In this document: positions 31,116 through 42,593 of the stretch, one piece after another
How the letters are laid out: every line of letters starts with the position of its first letter
Numbering within the stretch: the first letter of the stretch is position 1
From: Sphaerosporella brunnea
Lineage: Eukaryota; Ascomycota; Pezizomycetes; Pezizales; Pyronemataceae
Assembly: GCA_008704415.1 (NCBI GenBank)
Contig: VXIS01000003.1
Span: 336,316 to 400,315 of the forward strand
DNA length: 64,000 nucleotides
Reading direction: 5' to 3'
Position numbers and translations under genes: made by a program
The notes under the pieces: generated by a model
Told to the model about the DNA's origin: nothing
Databases searched by the model: none
Seen by the model: only the letters and a program-made list of their open reading frames with translations

Positions 31116-32258
31116 CAACTCATCATCTGTCTCCCTTGGGATGCAACCAGCGTGTCACCACTCCTTACAAAGACTATAAGACCGACCATTCAAAAACACC
31201 GATCGCTTCTCCGCAATTTCGCCGACAAACGTAGCCACGAAAAGCGGCAGCAACATCTCCTGGCGTCGCGACCGATCGGATAGTGTTGATCCAAAGCGAG
31301 CATTGTATCATGGGCAACGGTTATGTGTTTGGTCACATGTTTTTTATGGTGGCAGGAGAAGGGGCTCTGTCCTGATACGTTGAGGTTTGTCATATTGCCG
31401 AGGTTTTGGGTGGTGTTGTTCAGGCTTGGGCCTCACATCCGTCTGCGTGGTAGCGGGCAATTGCATTTCTCCGCGGTTCAATCTGTAGCCCTCAAGCGCA
31501 TTGCATTGCAAACAATGATGAGCCATCTCGCAGTGGGGGACATGGAATGCGCTCTATGTTCGTCACCAATCGTGGGGAAGTGCATGTGGTTGCGGTTGGT
31601 GGGCGCAGTGGCGAGGTCGAGCCGTGCAGCGTGATAGCGGTGGGGACGGGTATAAGTAGAGTTGCCACGTTGCTTGGCTGCGCGATGGAAAGCATGGTGG
31701 CACGCACGCCGAGCTACGTAGTTGCTGGTGTACAACATGGAACACAAGGAAGATATGGGTCACATTGATTGAACATCTGGGAACGCGGCTGAGGCATTAT
31801 AAAGCCATGTCTGCGCCGACCGGGTCGAGGGCTGATTCAATGTATGGCTGGCTGGCACTACAGAAGGCTGATAGCACGTGAGGATTGTGAACAATCGCTA
31901 GACGCATGAGCGAAGGACAGTAAGGAAACCGCCATCAATTTGAAACATTCGAGCTCGTGGGAGGGAATGTGAATAACGATATTATACAACCAATGGAGAC
32001 ACCAGGAGACCTGAACATCAGCCACATTTCAAATTGTGAGCAACCATATGGATTGTGCTCGGTGTGCACGCTTAGATGACCAGAGCTACTTAAATGTGCG
32101 CCGCCTGGTACATCTCGAGCCGATCATCCTCGGTGGGCTTTGCAGCCTCCGTAAAGCGAGCAGATTTTTTTCTCACGAATCCCCTTGGTTTCGAACCAAC
32201 ACATGCACCCCAACCGCGAGCAGGTTGCGGCAGGAGGCTACGTGGTTAGTGTGCAAGC
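31116..32258. other. No recognisable gene
   Basis: Short frames only. Three overlapping frames at 31323-31768 on both strands carry no domain. Confidence 0.35.
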
Positions 32259-32563
32259 ATGGCAGGCATCATCGAGATCACACTGTCGAAAGCGGGCGTC
32301 TTAGTGGTGCATTTAGAGAACAACGTTGACATGCACGTCAGGTCAGTTGATCTCAAGCGGGTCGAGATTAGCTGTGATGTTTTGGCGGCGGTAAGTTCGC
32401 AGTATGTTCGAAGGTTTGCTGCTGTTTGGACGTTCAGGTCAGCGTGTGGTTCCGATACTCATCCATATGGTACGACATGGTTTTGGGGCCACTGGTCGGG
32501 CGAGAGACGAGCAGAGTTGGGCCGAGGCAGGAAGCGTTCAGGCCAGTGCTGTCATTACCGTGA
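32259..32563 (+). CDS. Small two-exon gene, possible BTB/POZ-like fragment
   Basis: Exon 1 32259-32390 and exon 2 32438-32563 join in phase 0 across a 47-base GTAAGT...TTCAG intron to give 85 residues. Exon 1: IIEITLSKAGVLVVHL, NNVDMHVRSVDLKRVE. Exon 2: VSVWFRYSSIWYDMVLGPL, VGRETSRVGP. The S-x-x-[FW]-x-D-M-x-x-GP pattern recalls the central helix of fungal BTB/POZ domains, but it is short and the match is loose. AATAAA follows the stop by a few bases (CGCAAAATAAAAGC). Expressed status unknown; it could be a domain fragment. Confidence 0.45.
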
Positions 32564-34012
32564 TTACCGCAAAATAAAAGCTCCCTGTCCCGTCTCGCCG
32601 AGGCAATCCTCGGCGCCCTGGAAGCATAGTATTTGGTGCTTTTGTAACGCGCGGCCCCTAGATGCCTTGAGGCCATGGGTGCGAGACGGCAGGGGGGCGG
32701 GGTGCCGCGGTGCCGAGGAGAGCGGGTACCAGCGTGCCAAGATCCCGAAGCGGTGGTCGACCCGCCATAGAACTCGCGGCCGCCTGTTCGGATGGCTGGA
32801 CACCACCTTTGAAGGCTCGATAACCTTACATCTTCCCAGGCGAGACTCGGAGGCGGTGCCGATGGAGGTGTGATTCGGGGTGTCGCTGGGAGGCTGCGAT
32901 CGTCGTCATCTTCAGCTCACGCGACCGCCATGATCACCATTTCTTCACGCTGACCGGCAGATTTCCAGCGTGCATGCATACGTATATGTGCCTGCGCATG
33001 ACACATGCCAATACCGAAAACTCCAACCACCGGTGCTGTAGAATGCATTGTAACCCTCACAGCTGTGTGGTCTGTATTCGCACTGGTATCGGGAGATCAC
33101 AGTGATGGTGGAGTGCAGCATCGCCACCCGGATCCCGAGTTTCGGAATTCGGTGATCGGCCGCCCCCTCTTCGGCTCCCGTCCGCGTCAGAGTCCACCAC
33201 TGCCGGTCCCCGGCGTGGCGGTTGCTCAGGGTCCACACCATGGAATATGCCACCTTAGTCTGTAGTCGGCGCTCAGTCTCCGGTCGGCGCTCAGTCTCCA
33301 GGCGTCGCCGATACTCCTGTCGCCGGTCGCTGCATTCCCCACCGGGTCTGGTAGATTGCCTACGGCATAGTGACCGCGACGGCATCCTGTGTTGAGTAGG
33401 ACCCGAGAGCCGACAGTATAGGCATGCTGCTTCGTGGATTGGTCATAGTGGGAAGCGGCAGATAGGGGCAGCAGTTCTTAGGGACCCCGTGGGACGGCGG
33501 GTAGGAATCCGGCGCCCTAGGGGTCTCATGGATCCCTGCGCCCGTGGGTGGTAGTTATGACGTCCCCTTGCGCGTGCTGTGGCCGCCCGGATCCACGGCG
33601 CGTCGGCAGCCGGTCGTCGAGTCCGTCCCGGCCGTTTGCTGGCACCGACGGTCGTCTTGGCCCCGCGGCGCTTCGGTGTATAGGCCGTTTAGGCACTATT
33701 GTCGCTTCACGCGTGGCGCCTCTACGCTGGCACCTGAAGGATTGCGGTGATGGATCACTTTGGTGGTGTGGTCGCACCGGCCGGCTCTGTGGGTAGGACA
33801 TAGATTTGCGCCTTCCCTTGACAAAAAATGCTCGTACGGGGGTTTGCATTGTATTTGTGTGATCAATTATGTATAGAACAAGCTGGAGGCGTACAAAGAA
33901 CATTGTCAAAACTCAGTCCACACTCCAACTCTTCCCCTGGTCATGCATTTTTCCGGGGCAGCCCCTATAACCATGCAAAACCCTGTAATGTAGCACCCAA
34001 CCGTAAAGCTAG
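32564..34012. other. No recognisable gene
   Basis: GC-rich 32580-33800 with open frames on both strands and no domain. The unspliced continuation of the 32259 frame ends in FGWLDTTFEGSITLHL at 32873, which could alternatively be real coding sequence. No TE ends found. Confidence 0.35.
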
Positions 34013-34014
34013 TA

Positions 34015-34188
34015 CAGTCGACTCTCCCTATAAGAATATTGTATATAAGGATAATCTCGCTATAAGAGTGCGGGTGACCGGCCCCGACCGAGTTCGTACA
34101 GGACATGCCCCTCCCTCTATAAGAATTTTCACTTTATAAGAATACGCCCCAGCAGTCCCGACCGTATTCTTATAGAGAGAATCGACTG
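34015..34188. mobile_element. 174-bp miniature inverted-repeat element, pogo-like
   Basis: Terminal inverted repeats of about 24 bases, CAGTCGA(C/T)TCTC(C/T)CTATAAG, with two mismatches, flanked by the TA dinucleotide at 34013-34014 and 34189-34190. The interior carries further TATAAGAAT-type copies. Size, TA duplication and CAGTCGACTCTC ends fit a non-autonomous Tc1/mariner-pogo derivative. Confidence 0.85.
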
Positions 34189-34190
34189 TA

Positions 34191-35428
34191 GTAACAACCA
34201 GAAGAAATAATGTTCTTACATCCTCCTCCTTCGTGTAAACAACTTTCGCTTTTTGTCAACACCATACGACCGGCTGTTGGACTCCTTCAACAGCATGATT
34301 TATCAGGGTTGTGTTCCATTACTGATCGCGCCGGTATTCCTGTGACGTATCCGAGAGCAATAAGGATACGACAGTTGTTTCACACAAAAAGGCTACATGC
34401 ATCGCGGCATGTATTCGGCACGGATTGCGTTGCGGGGCCAACAAAATACATGATCTCAGACCAGACGCCAACGCGGTGTGGTGTGACCTTGAGCCCACTG
34501 ACAATGGTCACATCCTCTCTGTCAGCACCTCTTCGCTACATCAGTCACCAGAGGCGCATATTCAGCAACTTCGGTTGGCGAACTACATGTGGATTCCGCT
34601 GGACTGGTCGGGGTAATATCCAGCTGTCCAGTTTTGCGCATGCCGGCGGAGTGAACAGTAGCCACGTCCACCCAGCGGTCAGAAACAATTGCCGGCAACA
34701 ACACGGTGCGCGCTTCTACGATGCTCCTATGCGTGTCAGCGTGAGGTATCGGAAGCATCAAGGACACAGTTTTGCAGAACGTCGGGAATGTCGACGAAAT
34801 TCGTAGGCCAGGCAGATACCATATAGCCGAATGACCGAGGACGTTGCTGGCGAGGAGGTCAGGCATGAGAGGAATGGGTACCTGCACATAATGTCAGCAT
34901 CAAGACAATGTCGGAGGAGTAGACACATGACCATGGCTAAGCAGCATATTTCCATTAAATGTGACTCCTCCTGGTTGTTTTCATTGTCGTTATTGTTGTC
35001 GTTATTGTGGAAGACAGTCTACCAAGGCTTCAGATATGCCTGGGCACGACATGTGATTCTTGACTGCATCCTAAACATCGGTATGAGAGTATTCGTGATT
35101 GTATCGATGTTTACTTTTGTAGTGAACGCAGGCACAGTCATAGTCGGAGCATTCGCAAGAACAGTCGCATTAATAGCCGTATCAGTAACCGTAGAAGAAA
35201 CAGCACATGTGGCGGCAGCAGTCGCACTAGCAACGAAAAAAAAAAATCTGCTGCGGGGATCCACGGAACATCAATGTGCAAACGCGACCGTATTTGTGGC
35301 CCAGAGGATTCTAGACGCAACACATCCGCAAACTATTAGACCACAGGTATTGTTGATTTTCAAGGGCAAACGGATTGTCAAGGCTCCTGAATAGGCGAGA
35401 GGCCGCAGCACTTTAGGAATCCGGTATT
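34191..35428. other. Weak frames, no supported gene
   Basis: A plus frame at 34831-35394 (187 codons) has hydrophobic stretches (LFSLSLLLSLLW; VFVIVSMFTFVVNAGTVIV), but the same DNA read on the minus strand gives a Thr/Asn/Val-rich beta-repeat-like frame (ATVLANAPTMTVPAFT). The hydrophobicity is probably a by-product of that repeat. Neither is secure. Confidence 0.35.
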
Positions 35429-35641
35429 TCAGGCTAATGTATTTGCCATGACGTGCACGCTGACCGTGACCGATTGCGCCTCTCCACAGGCGTTGGTCGG
35501 CGCCTCAGAATTGTGATCGGCGAATCGCCGAAACTCATCAACAAAGCGGCAGACCGCCGGCAGGTTGACCGTGGCCAACCTGTCGACCCCAGTCGCAGTG
35601 TAGACACCCTCGATGGAAAACTTGAGTCGTTGGCGCTCCAT
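35429..35641 (-). pseudogene. Family X relic X3, N-terminal module
   Basis: From the ATG at 35641, MERQRLKFSIEGVYTATGVD and LATVNLPAVCRFVDEF match the X2 module (LSLKGIYVAAGVEK, AHNMPGLL): G-[VI]-Y-x-A-x-G-V-[DE]-[RK], then N-[LM]-P. The frame is then short and ends at 35429 without the W[YF][RK]xL block. It lies next to LINE C, which inserted about 330 bases upstream of its start. Probably a truncated copy. Confidence 0.45.
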
Positions 35642-35970
35642 TTTTCTGTGTGTTCGTGCGTTACTCCGTTTCACAACATTTGCATACGACGCTGTCACAG
35701 CGACAGCGTGGGTCAGGATGAACCCTCTCGGGACACCTTCAAGCGTAAGGGACCAGCCGGTAAGTAAAACTGGCAGCGCGACATAAGGTACATTAAGCAG
35801 CGACGGTATACGCGCTACCATCCTCGGACGCGACCCAATTTGGTCCATGCGAGCGTACTTGGGTTATGCCAACTGCGATGCACCATGAAGCGTCCACTGC
35901 GATTCGGAGACACGCTCTCAGTTCGCTGGTGGTGAAAGCAAAGATCGACAGTACAGCAGCCGCAAGGGGA

Positions 35971-36019
35971 GTTGTTGTTGTTGTTGTTATCATACATCGG
36001 ATACTGGGCCGTTAGGCCC
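35971..36019 (-). promoter_or_regulatory. LINE C 3'-end hairpin and (AAC)6 tail
   Basis: GGGCC-TAAC-GGCCC on the minus strand (36006-36019), then ATGATAAC and five more AAC triplets to 35971. The position is equivalent to the hairpin-tail of LINEs A and B, but the tail is a triplet repeat, as in I-type LINEs. Confidence 0.75.
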
Positions 36020-36305
36020 ATGCTGGACAAAGGAAATTCCTCCACAATACCCGCCCCATAAATCCCATCCCCGATGGGCCTCCACCAGGCTTCAACCCAC
36101 CCTAATGGGGCCTTCCTACCCGAGCTAGGCTCGGTACCGCACCCTTCAGGCCAACCAGACAAACAGATAAACACACAAACAGGCCAAGGAAACCGCACCG
36201 TCCCCTCCTCTGAATAAATCCAATCTAGTATCCCCCCTACGGGACCTTGAATCCTATCCCAGTGTCTTTCATAAACCGCAGGACCGCATTCGACGCCTCT
36301 TCTCG
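36020..36305 (-). other. LINE C 3' untranslated region
   Basis: Between the ORF2 stop and the terminal hairpin. No coding frame. Confidence 0.7.
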
Positions 36306-39300
36306 CTAAAAGACTTTTGTTGCCGGCCAGGGGACCTTCCCCTTGAGCTTACACTCCTTGATGATTTCAGCATAGAGTACCTTCCGCTCCCGATCAAACG
36401 CATCACATTCTCCAAACAAATGCCCCCGTGTCTCTCTTTTTCCACTCTTACACCAGCGGCAAGTGTCAGATCCCTCCTTTCCTATCCTCTTCTGATAATC
36501 ACGCAGCAACCTATGCCTTGAGGCATTTGCATGAACGCGCACGTCTCTTTCTTGGACCAACCCGCCGCCTTGTCAGTTCCTTTGATTGCTCTTCGAAACT
36601 TTCTCCTCTTCCGTAGCCGGAATTGACGTGCTCCTTCAAGACTCTCTCTTAACCACGTCTGGTCGACCTCGGACTGCTTTTCTGTTGCGCAGCGGTTCAG
36701 GTGGGCTAGCGATCGTACCTCGCGGTACTTTCGGAAGCTTTCCCCGGTGCTCCATCGTTCTCTTGCCGCCCCCGACGCAAGCTCGTCTGCCTCTTCGTTG
36801 CCCAGTACCCCCTTGTGAGAGGGTACCCATGGGTATTCGATTCTGGTTCCGCGTGAGGCGAGCTCATCCTCCCAGCAAAATATCATCTTAGTCAGTGCTT
36901 GTCCGGGACCTTCTTCATTGGACTCTAAACGTTTGAGCGTGGCTTGCGAGTCGGTAAAAATGACAACTCGGCCGTTCACTATTGTCGTTTTGTTTGCCGC
37001 TATCTTTATTGCTCTCGAGACTGCGAATAGCTCTGCGTCAAACACTTCCTTGTTGTTACCGAGGTACCAGTTCTTCCCTCGATGATCTTCTTCGCTCTCC
37101 CACCAGAACACTGCTGACCCGACATGTCCGCCATCTACTCTGCTTTCATCGGTCCAGACGGTCGTGGCCGCTCGCTCGTCCCAGCCCATTCCATCTGACA
37201 GGGCTCGCTCCTCGCAGTTGATGATGATTTTCGCCTTCGTCCTCAATCCTCTCTGTGGCTTAATCGTTTCTACATTCTCCAAGATGCCCGGTCCCCGTTT
37301 GAGAAGGTTCCACTCTTCCTCTCATATAGGTTCGTTGGGGATCCTGGGCGTAGCTGCTTGCTTGGCCCAAAAGCGTGCGATTCTTCCCTCCACTATCGCC
37401 TGGATCGGATACATTTGTGATTCTGCGAGAAGGATACCGATCCTTGTGTCCTGATAACAGCCGGTGGTAGCTTTCGCTTGTTGATTTATGATGAGTTGGG
37501 TATCGTTGATGCGCCCTGTCAACACCTCCGGACGTCCTCTGATGCCCATTAACTCGATACCATATGTTGCAACGGACTAAACAACCGCTCTCCGCAGGTT
37601 CACCACGCTAGTAGGTGGCAACCCATTCAAACGGCATACTCTTTGAATCCAGGCCTGCTGTTTCTTAGCTTTCGCTGTCCAGATCTCATGATGTTTTGCA
37701 AGGGTAAGTGGGTCATCGAGGTGCACTCCAAGCCACCCAACCTCCATGCTTGCGTATTGTATGACAACGCTTCCGACCTGAATTCGCTGGTCACGGGCTC
37801 TCTTGCGCTGTCTTGGGCTTCTGGTGAACAGAACTGCCTCCGTTTTGTCGGTCTCGAAGACCACGGCGTTCCGTTGTGCCCACCTTGTAGTGATGCGTGC
37901 TGCTTGTTCTAGTCGTCGTGTGACCTGCAAGACGTCCTCTCCTCTCACCACCCATGTAACGTCATCCACAAACGATAACCCTAAACACGTATCAACTCCT
38001 TCCTCCACCTCCTCCGGTAGGTCCGCGATATACGCAAGGAAGAGGATTGGTGACGTTGGGGAGCCCTGTGGTAATCCTGTTTCCAGGACAATGGGGTCCC
38101 CGTACTGCCGTTGATGTCAATGTTGATGGTACGCGTGAACATAAAGCTGTTGACCCATCCCACCAGATTCTCGTCCAGCCCCATCCTTCTCATTTTGGAT
38201 ATTAGACATCGCCGGTTGACTGTTGGGAAGGCACCCTTAACGTCCATCATAAGGGCTCCTGCTACCTTTCCTTCCTTGAATGCTTCTTCTACCTCGACGA
38301 TGAGCGTAGCTGCTGCATCAATTGCTGACCTCTTCCGCCGTTCTCCAAACTGTCCAGGATGGAGTATCCCCCGTTCTTCCAACGAGTTGGCTATGAGCAT
38401 CGCCGCCACCTTCTCCACGACCTTCCCCAAGCAACTGAGCAAGGATATTGTCCGGTAGGCTTTAGCTTTCGTATAGTCTGGCTTATCAGGCTTCTTAATA
38501 CAGACACCCTTGCACTGCATCCAGTCGGCAGGGTGAGTCTCTAAACGTGTGGCGGTTTTAATAAGGGCCTCAAAGCGAGGGGGGTCCCATTTCTTTGCCG
38601 CTTTAATGATTGTGAACCCCAGATTGTCAATCCCTGGGCCTTTGACGTTTGATTGTGAGTATAGTGCCTTGTGCACCAGCCGTGAGTCGATTTTCTTGTC
38701 GATAGACCCCGGTGGGCCCGGTGTACCTTCATCGCCTTCGTACTCACTGGGTGGGAGGAATGATATGTCTGCCATGAACTGGCGCTTGTCCTGATCATCC
38801 TGCAGCGTCATACCATCCTCTTTCACTATCGTACCCAAAAGCCTGTCCTGCTTCCCTTTAAGGCCCTTGAGCACATCCAATACCGCGCTATCCTTCGCCT
38901 CCTGCAGCCACTTGGTCCACATAGCCTTTTTCTTCCGCCTCTTAAGGTTGGTGTATTTGCGCTGCGCCTCATCGCTAGCCTCAAGTGTGACCTTGCCTAG
39001 CCTCGCCTTCCTCTTCAGTTGGCCTAGCCTTGTCCTCGCTTGTTGTACTTCATCGTTCCACCACTTCTTCGACCTAGCCGTAATGACTATCTTCTTCGCC
39101 GTCTGGTTAAGAATGTCAGTGAGTGTATTCTTGTTCCATAAAGCTTCATCGTTAAGTTCGTCAATCGTTGACGCCGTTCCGAGTGTCGGGCGATCTGCAG
39201 TCGCCTTGTCCCACAGCGTTCTCATCGGCTGTGGCTGGCCTTGACTCTTTTGAAACTCATCCCACTAGAGAGCTTCAAATATTTTCCATTCTCGCGAGAT

Positions 39301-39987
39301 AACCATGTCCCCGGGTCCCTCTTCCCCAAAATCCACGGACCATTCGATCATCTCGTGATCCGACGTGGTGGCATGTCTAGACGCTGTAACCAGCGTCGCT
39401 TTCGTTCTCTTCCGGATCTCGCCGGTCGCAAACGTCAGGTCGATAACGCTGACTATGTCCGATCGGGGTCTGTAGCATGTCTGTTGCCCATGTCCAACAC
39501 AGTATAAGTCGTGAAAGTCCATGACGTCATGTAACCAGGCCTGGTCTCGTTCTTGATTGCATCTCTGGTTCTACCGCTCTCTGTGTGCGTTAAAGTCCCC
39601 ACAGAGCACGGTCCTCGGCTTGATCACCTGGTCCAACTTGAGGTTCCTAGCCGCGCGCCTGCCGTCTTCTGACCTCCACTGATCGTAAACATTAATGCAT
39701 CGAAGGGAGAGCCCGTTTCTCCTTCTAAAATCAATAATCTGGGCATCTCCCTCTGCACTCTCCGCCAACTGCTCTCGCACGTTCGGTATCCAGCCCGAAT
39801 TAATCCGCACGACCGTCGCAACTCGCTTCCCCGAAATAATTGTGAATGAGGGGTGTGTATACTTTTGAAATGAAGGTGGTTCTTGCAAAAAAAAAGCATC
39901 AACTCCGTGCTTCGTCCCTGACTCCAACGCCGACGTAAAAGCTCCTCCACTACGTCGACAGTTCAGCTGTAATGCTTTAAAAGGCAT
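36306..39987 (-). pseudogene. LINE C ORF2: endonuclease-RT-RNase H, broken
   Basis: Starts at ATG 39987, overlapping the ORF1 stop by one base (TAATG). Blocks in order: APE-type endonuclease (LQLNCRRSGGAF, FLQEPPSFQKY, VLCGDFNAH, TSDHEMIEWSVDF); connector with TARSKKWWNDEVQQ; RT (KKPDKPDYTKAKAYRTISLL, MDVKGAFPTV, GLPQGSPTSPILF, LSFVDDVTWVV); RNase H (VWTDESRVDGGHVGSAVF, YLGNNKEVFDAELFAV, WVPSHKGVLGNEEADELA); C-terminal knuckle CRWCKSGKRETRGHLFGEC. In-frame stops occur after NAHRER, after FEAL, after RRAVV and after PNEPI. Frameshifts lie near 38.05 kb and 36.5 kb. Several stops are one transition from Trp or Gln. Confidence 0.93.
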
Positions 39988-42050
39988 TACAACTGGGGTT
40001 CAGCGTTGTCGGTCACCATCAACTCCGGGATGGGCACAGGGGCCTCCTGGGTTGGGCTATCCACATTAATATGCTCCTGCTGCGGCTGCTGTTCTGGCTG
40101 AGTGTACTGCCCCACTTCAACATCCATTGCCTGCTCGGGCCTAACCGGTCCCTTACGTTCCATGATGCGGCTCCGCATGTCCGACCTTTCCTCTCTGGCT
40201 TTCGTGCGGTCTTCCTGCTTCTTCTCGCAAAACCGGCTTGTGGCAGGCTGGTCCCCCTTGCAGTTGGGGCATTTCACTGTGGTATTCTTGCAGATCCTGC
40301 CGGGGCATTTAACACACTCTGCGCAGGACTCGAGTCCGCACATGCGCTCTTCGGTGAGGTGGTGCTTGCTGCATAGCGCACCCACGGGCATTTTCGGCTG
40401 GGGGCATCGGTCGGCGATGTGGCCCCAGTGGGAGCAGATCGAACGGATGGAATCAGGGCCACCTGGGATGCAACATTCAACTTGGAAGAGTATGCCTGCT
40501 GCACGTACCCCCTGGAGGATAAGACGATTTGCCGTGGCTTTCCTCTTGACGGAGAAGACAATCGATGAGGACTTGATCTCCCCCTTCTGATAGCGTTCCT
40601 TAATCTTGGTAGGAGACCCCAGCCATCTGACCGCCATCGGTACTGAAACACCTAGGTTCTCCGCTTCGATGAGTTGCCCCATCGCTTGGATGCCGCCAGT
40701 CTTCTTTCCCATAAACAACTGTAGAGGGACGCGGTGAGCCTTCGGCCTCTCCCACGACTCCCACTCTTCGATTTTCTGGATGCCTTTGTCGACGATGCGG
40801 GCGGCGTCCAACAACATGGGCCCGTAGTCTTCGATCATGCGACGCGCTGAAACGGTATCCGCACACATGACAGTAACGGTCTTCATTCCGTTTCGGAGAA
40901 CCTTGGTGACTCTGTACCCGGGGGCGACACCCGCTAGGTGGAGGGTGGAGTTAATCTTGCTGGCGATGATGTTGTCGTGCACGCGTGGGAACTGCATTCT
41001 CTCGTCCCGGTGAAACGTGATTCTGCGCAACTCGTTGCGGATTGCTTGGGTAGGTTCGGCAGGCTTGTTGGACTTCTTGCGGGTGACCCTTTGCCACTGG
41101 GTGGGGGCGACGTTAACGGTAGTGCTGTTATTGCTGTGGCCTGCCTTTACCCTGTGCGCGTAGGACTGGGCGATCGTGGCGGGTTGGACCTTCGTCGTGG
41201 CCCTGGTGGCGGTTGGAACCTTCAGGGCGGGGATTGCGGGCTTTGGGACTCCACTCATGGGGGTATCTTCATCTCTGACTACCTCCTTCTGCTTTCGCTG
41301 CTCCTGGGCCTTCCCTGCTGAGGCTGGACGCGTCTCATTTTGATGCTCCTGGGGGACCGCCGGAGCGATCATAATCCGCTTCTCCTGGGGTACCTTACCC
41401 TCTGCTACCTTATCAATCTTGGTAGCGATCTCACACACCTTCTCCATAATTGCCTTCTCGTTGGCCAGCGCTGCAGCCCACAGGCTGCTGTGCTTTTCGT
41501 CGAATTGGTTGAGGCCCTTGGTCAGTCGCTCGTGGCTTCCAACCATCGCCATTTCAGCGCTCGCTTGTTTGCTAGTGAGGTACTCGACCTTGACGGTGAG
41601 AAGCTCAATTGCACGCATAATGTTCTGCATTACAAGCCCCTCGTTCGCCGAGGCGAAGGGGGTCTGCATGTAGACCCTGGTTTTTCTGGCAGGAGCTCGC
41701 TTGGGAGTTGCCCCCGTAGCCTTTCTACCCCGCTTCCCGCCTGTGGTTCCTACTCCACAAGGAGTGGGAGAGACGTACTCCTGCTCCTCGTCTTCAAGGT
41801 CGTCATCGCTCTCAGCGATGGGGGTTCTGGGTTGCCCAAGGGCTACCTGGTTGCGTGGGGGGGTCTGGTTACTGGAATTTTGGAGGCAATATGCCCCGAT
41901 CTATCCCGCACCAGGTTGAGAATCGGGAATGGTTGTTGGGAGTGTGTTTTCCTCCATTTTTCTGATCATGCCGTCTGAGTGAGACGACTCGATCGGGTCG
42001 GATAAGTCCTCCAGGGGAGGCGCGGCGTTCAGGTCGGGATTGTGCCCCAT
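39987..42050 (-). pseudogene. LINE C ORF1: gag-like RNA-binding protein
   Basis: 688 codons from ATG 42050, interrupted only by TAG at 41901-41903 (codon 50). N-terminus MGHNPDLN then LEDLSDPIESS; after the stop an acidic stretch (ESDDDLEDEEQEY) and a basic one (GGKRGRKATG). From Met 41669 come a coiled coil, a Pro/Ala-rich linker, QWQRVTRKKSNKP, an RRM-like or esterase-like middle, then CCHC-type knuckles (CSHWGHIADRC; CAECVKCPGRIC; CPNCKGDQPATSRFC). It binds LINE RNA into the retrotransposition particle in related elements. Translation may start at 41669 if the TAG is real in the active parent. Confidence 0.85.
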
Positions 42051-42307
42051 AGCGTCGTCCTCTCCTACTGGTAAGCAGCCGCTTTTCTTCCACCTCGTAC
42101 AAGGTGAATTCTGGGACCTCCGTCCAACAGAAGACGAAAATTGGCTGTTCAGTGCAGCAGGAAGGGAAGTTGCGGGGAGCGCCCGTGGGCGTGAAGCGAA
42201 AATTTTTCTCGCGATGGGGGTTTTCGTCCAATGAGGGGGGAGCGCGTATCGGATTGGCGTTACCAAGTCGGATGGTTCCGATCGTGTGGCGCACAAGGCT
42301 GTTGGTT
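42051..42307 (-). promoter_or_regulatory. LINE C 5' UTR / internal promoter region
   Basis: From the target duplication to the ORF1 ATG. About 165 bases (42105-42268) match the LINE B 5' UTR (55556-55720) at close to 87 percent by eye, far above the similarity of the ORF1 proteins. LINE promoters lie in the 5' UTR; no TATA box is visible. Confidence 0.7.
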
Positions 42308-42373
42308 GCAGCCGCAAGGGGAGTTGACGGAACCGGTTGGTGGATTCGACAGTTCGAAGCGCACGACGCAGTT

Positions 42374-42593
42374 TTGTTTGTTTTAATCATATTGTATTCG
42401 GCCGCTTGCGGCCATGACATATCTTTCTATAAACACGAGACTATGCTACCCCTTCGGCAAAGCCGACTACCGGGGCCTGCGGCTCGTTCGAGGACACGGA
42501 CAAAGGAAAACCACTCCGACGCCATACCTAAAGCCACACCAAGGAAAAACTGCTCCGACACTACACATACAGCCACACCAAGGAAAGACAGGC
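42374..42593 (-). promoter_or_regulatory. LINE B 3' UTR with hairpin and tail
   Basis: The terminal palindrome GGCCGC-AA-GCGGCC (42400-42413) followed by ATTAAAACAAACAAAA is shared with LINE A. Two imperfect repeats of about 38 bases (AAGGAAAA ... CTCCGAC ... AGCCACACC) lie at 42503-42590 just after the ORF2 stop. Confidence 0.75.

Larger units (their letters stand above)
35971..42307 (-). mobile_element. LINE C, full-length but decayed Tad1/I-clade-like element
   Basis: 6337 bases on the minus strand with 5' UTR, ORF1 (gag-like, CCHC), ORF2 (endonuclease, RT, RNase H, C-terminal knuckle) and a 3' end of hairpin plus (AAC)6 tail. The exact 15-base target duplication GCAGCCGCAAGGGGA flanks it at 35956-35970 and 42308-42322, which proves a single complete insertion. 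ORF1 and ORF2 overlap at TAATG. At least five in-frame stops and two frameshifts make it inactive. Confidence 0.94.

Noticed and set aside
34831..35394. Membrane protein of 187 residues.
   Set aside because: The hydrophobic stretches mirror a Thr/Val/Asn repeat on the other strand; neither strand has enough support.
35971..35990. Stand-alone (GTT)6 microsatellite.
   Set aside because: It is the (AAC)n tail of LINE C, immediately inside its target duplication.
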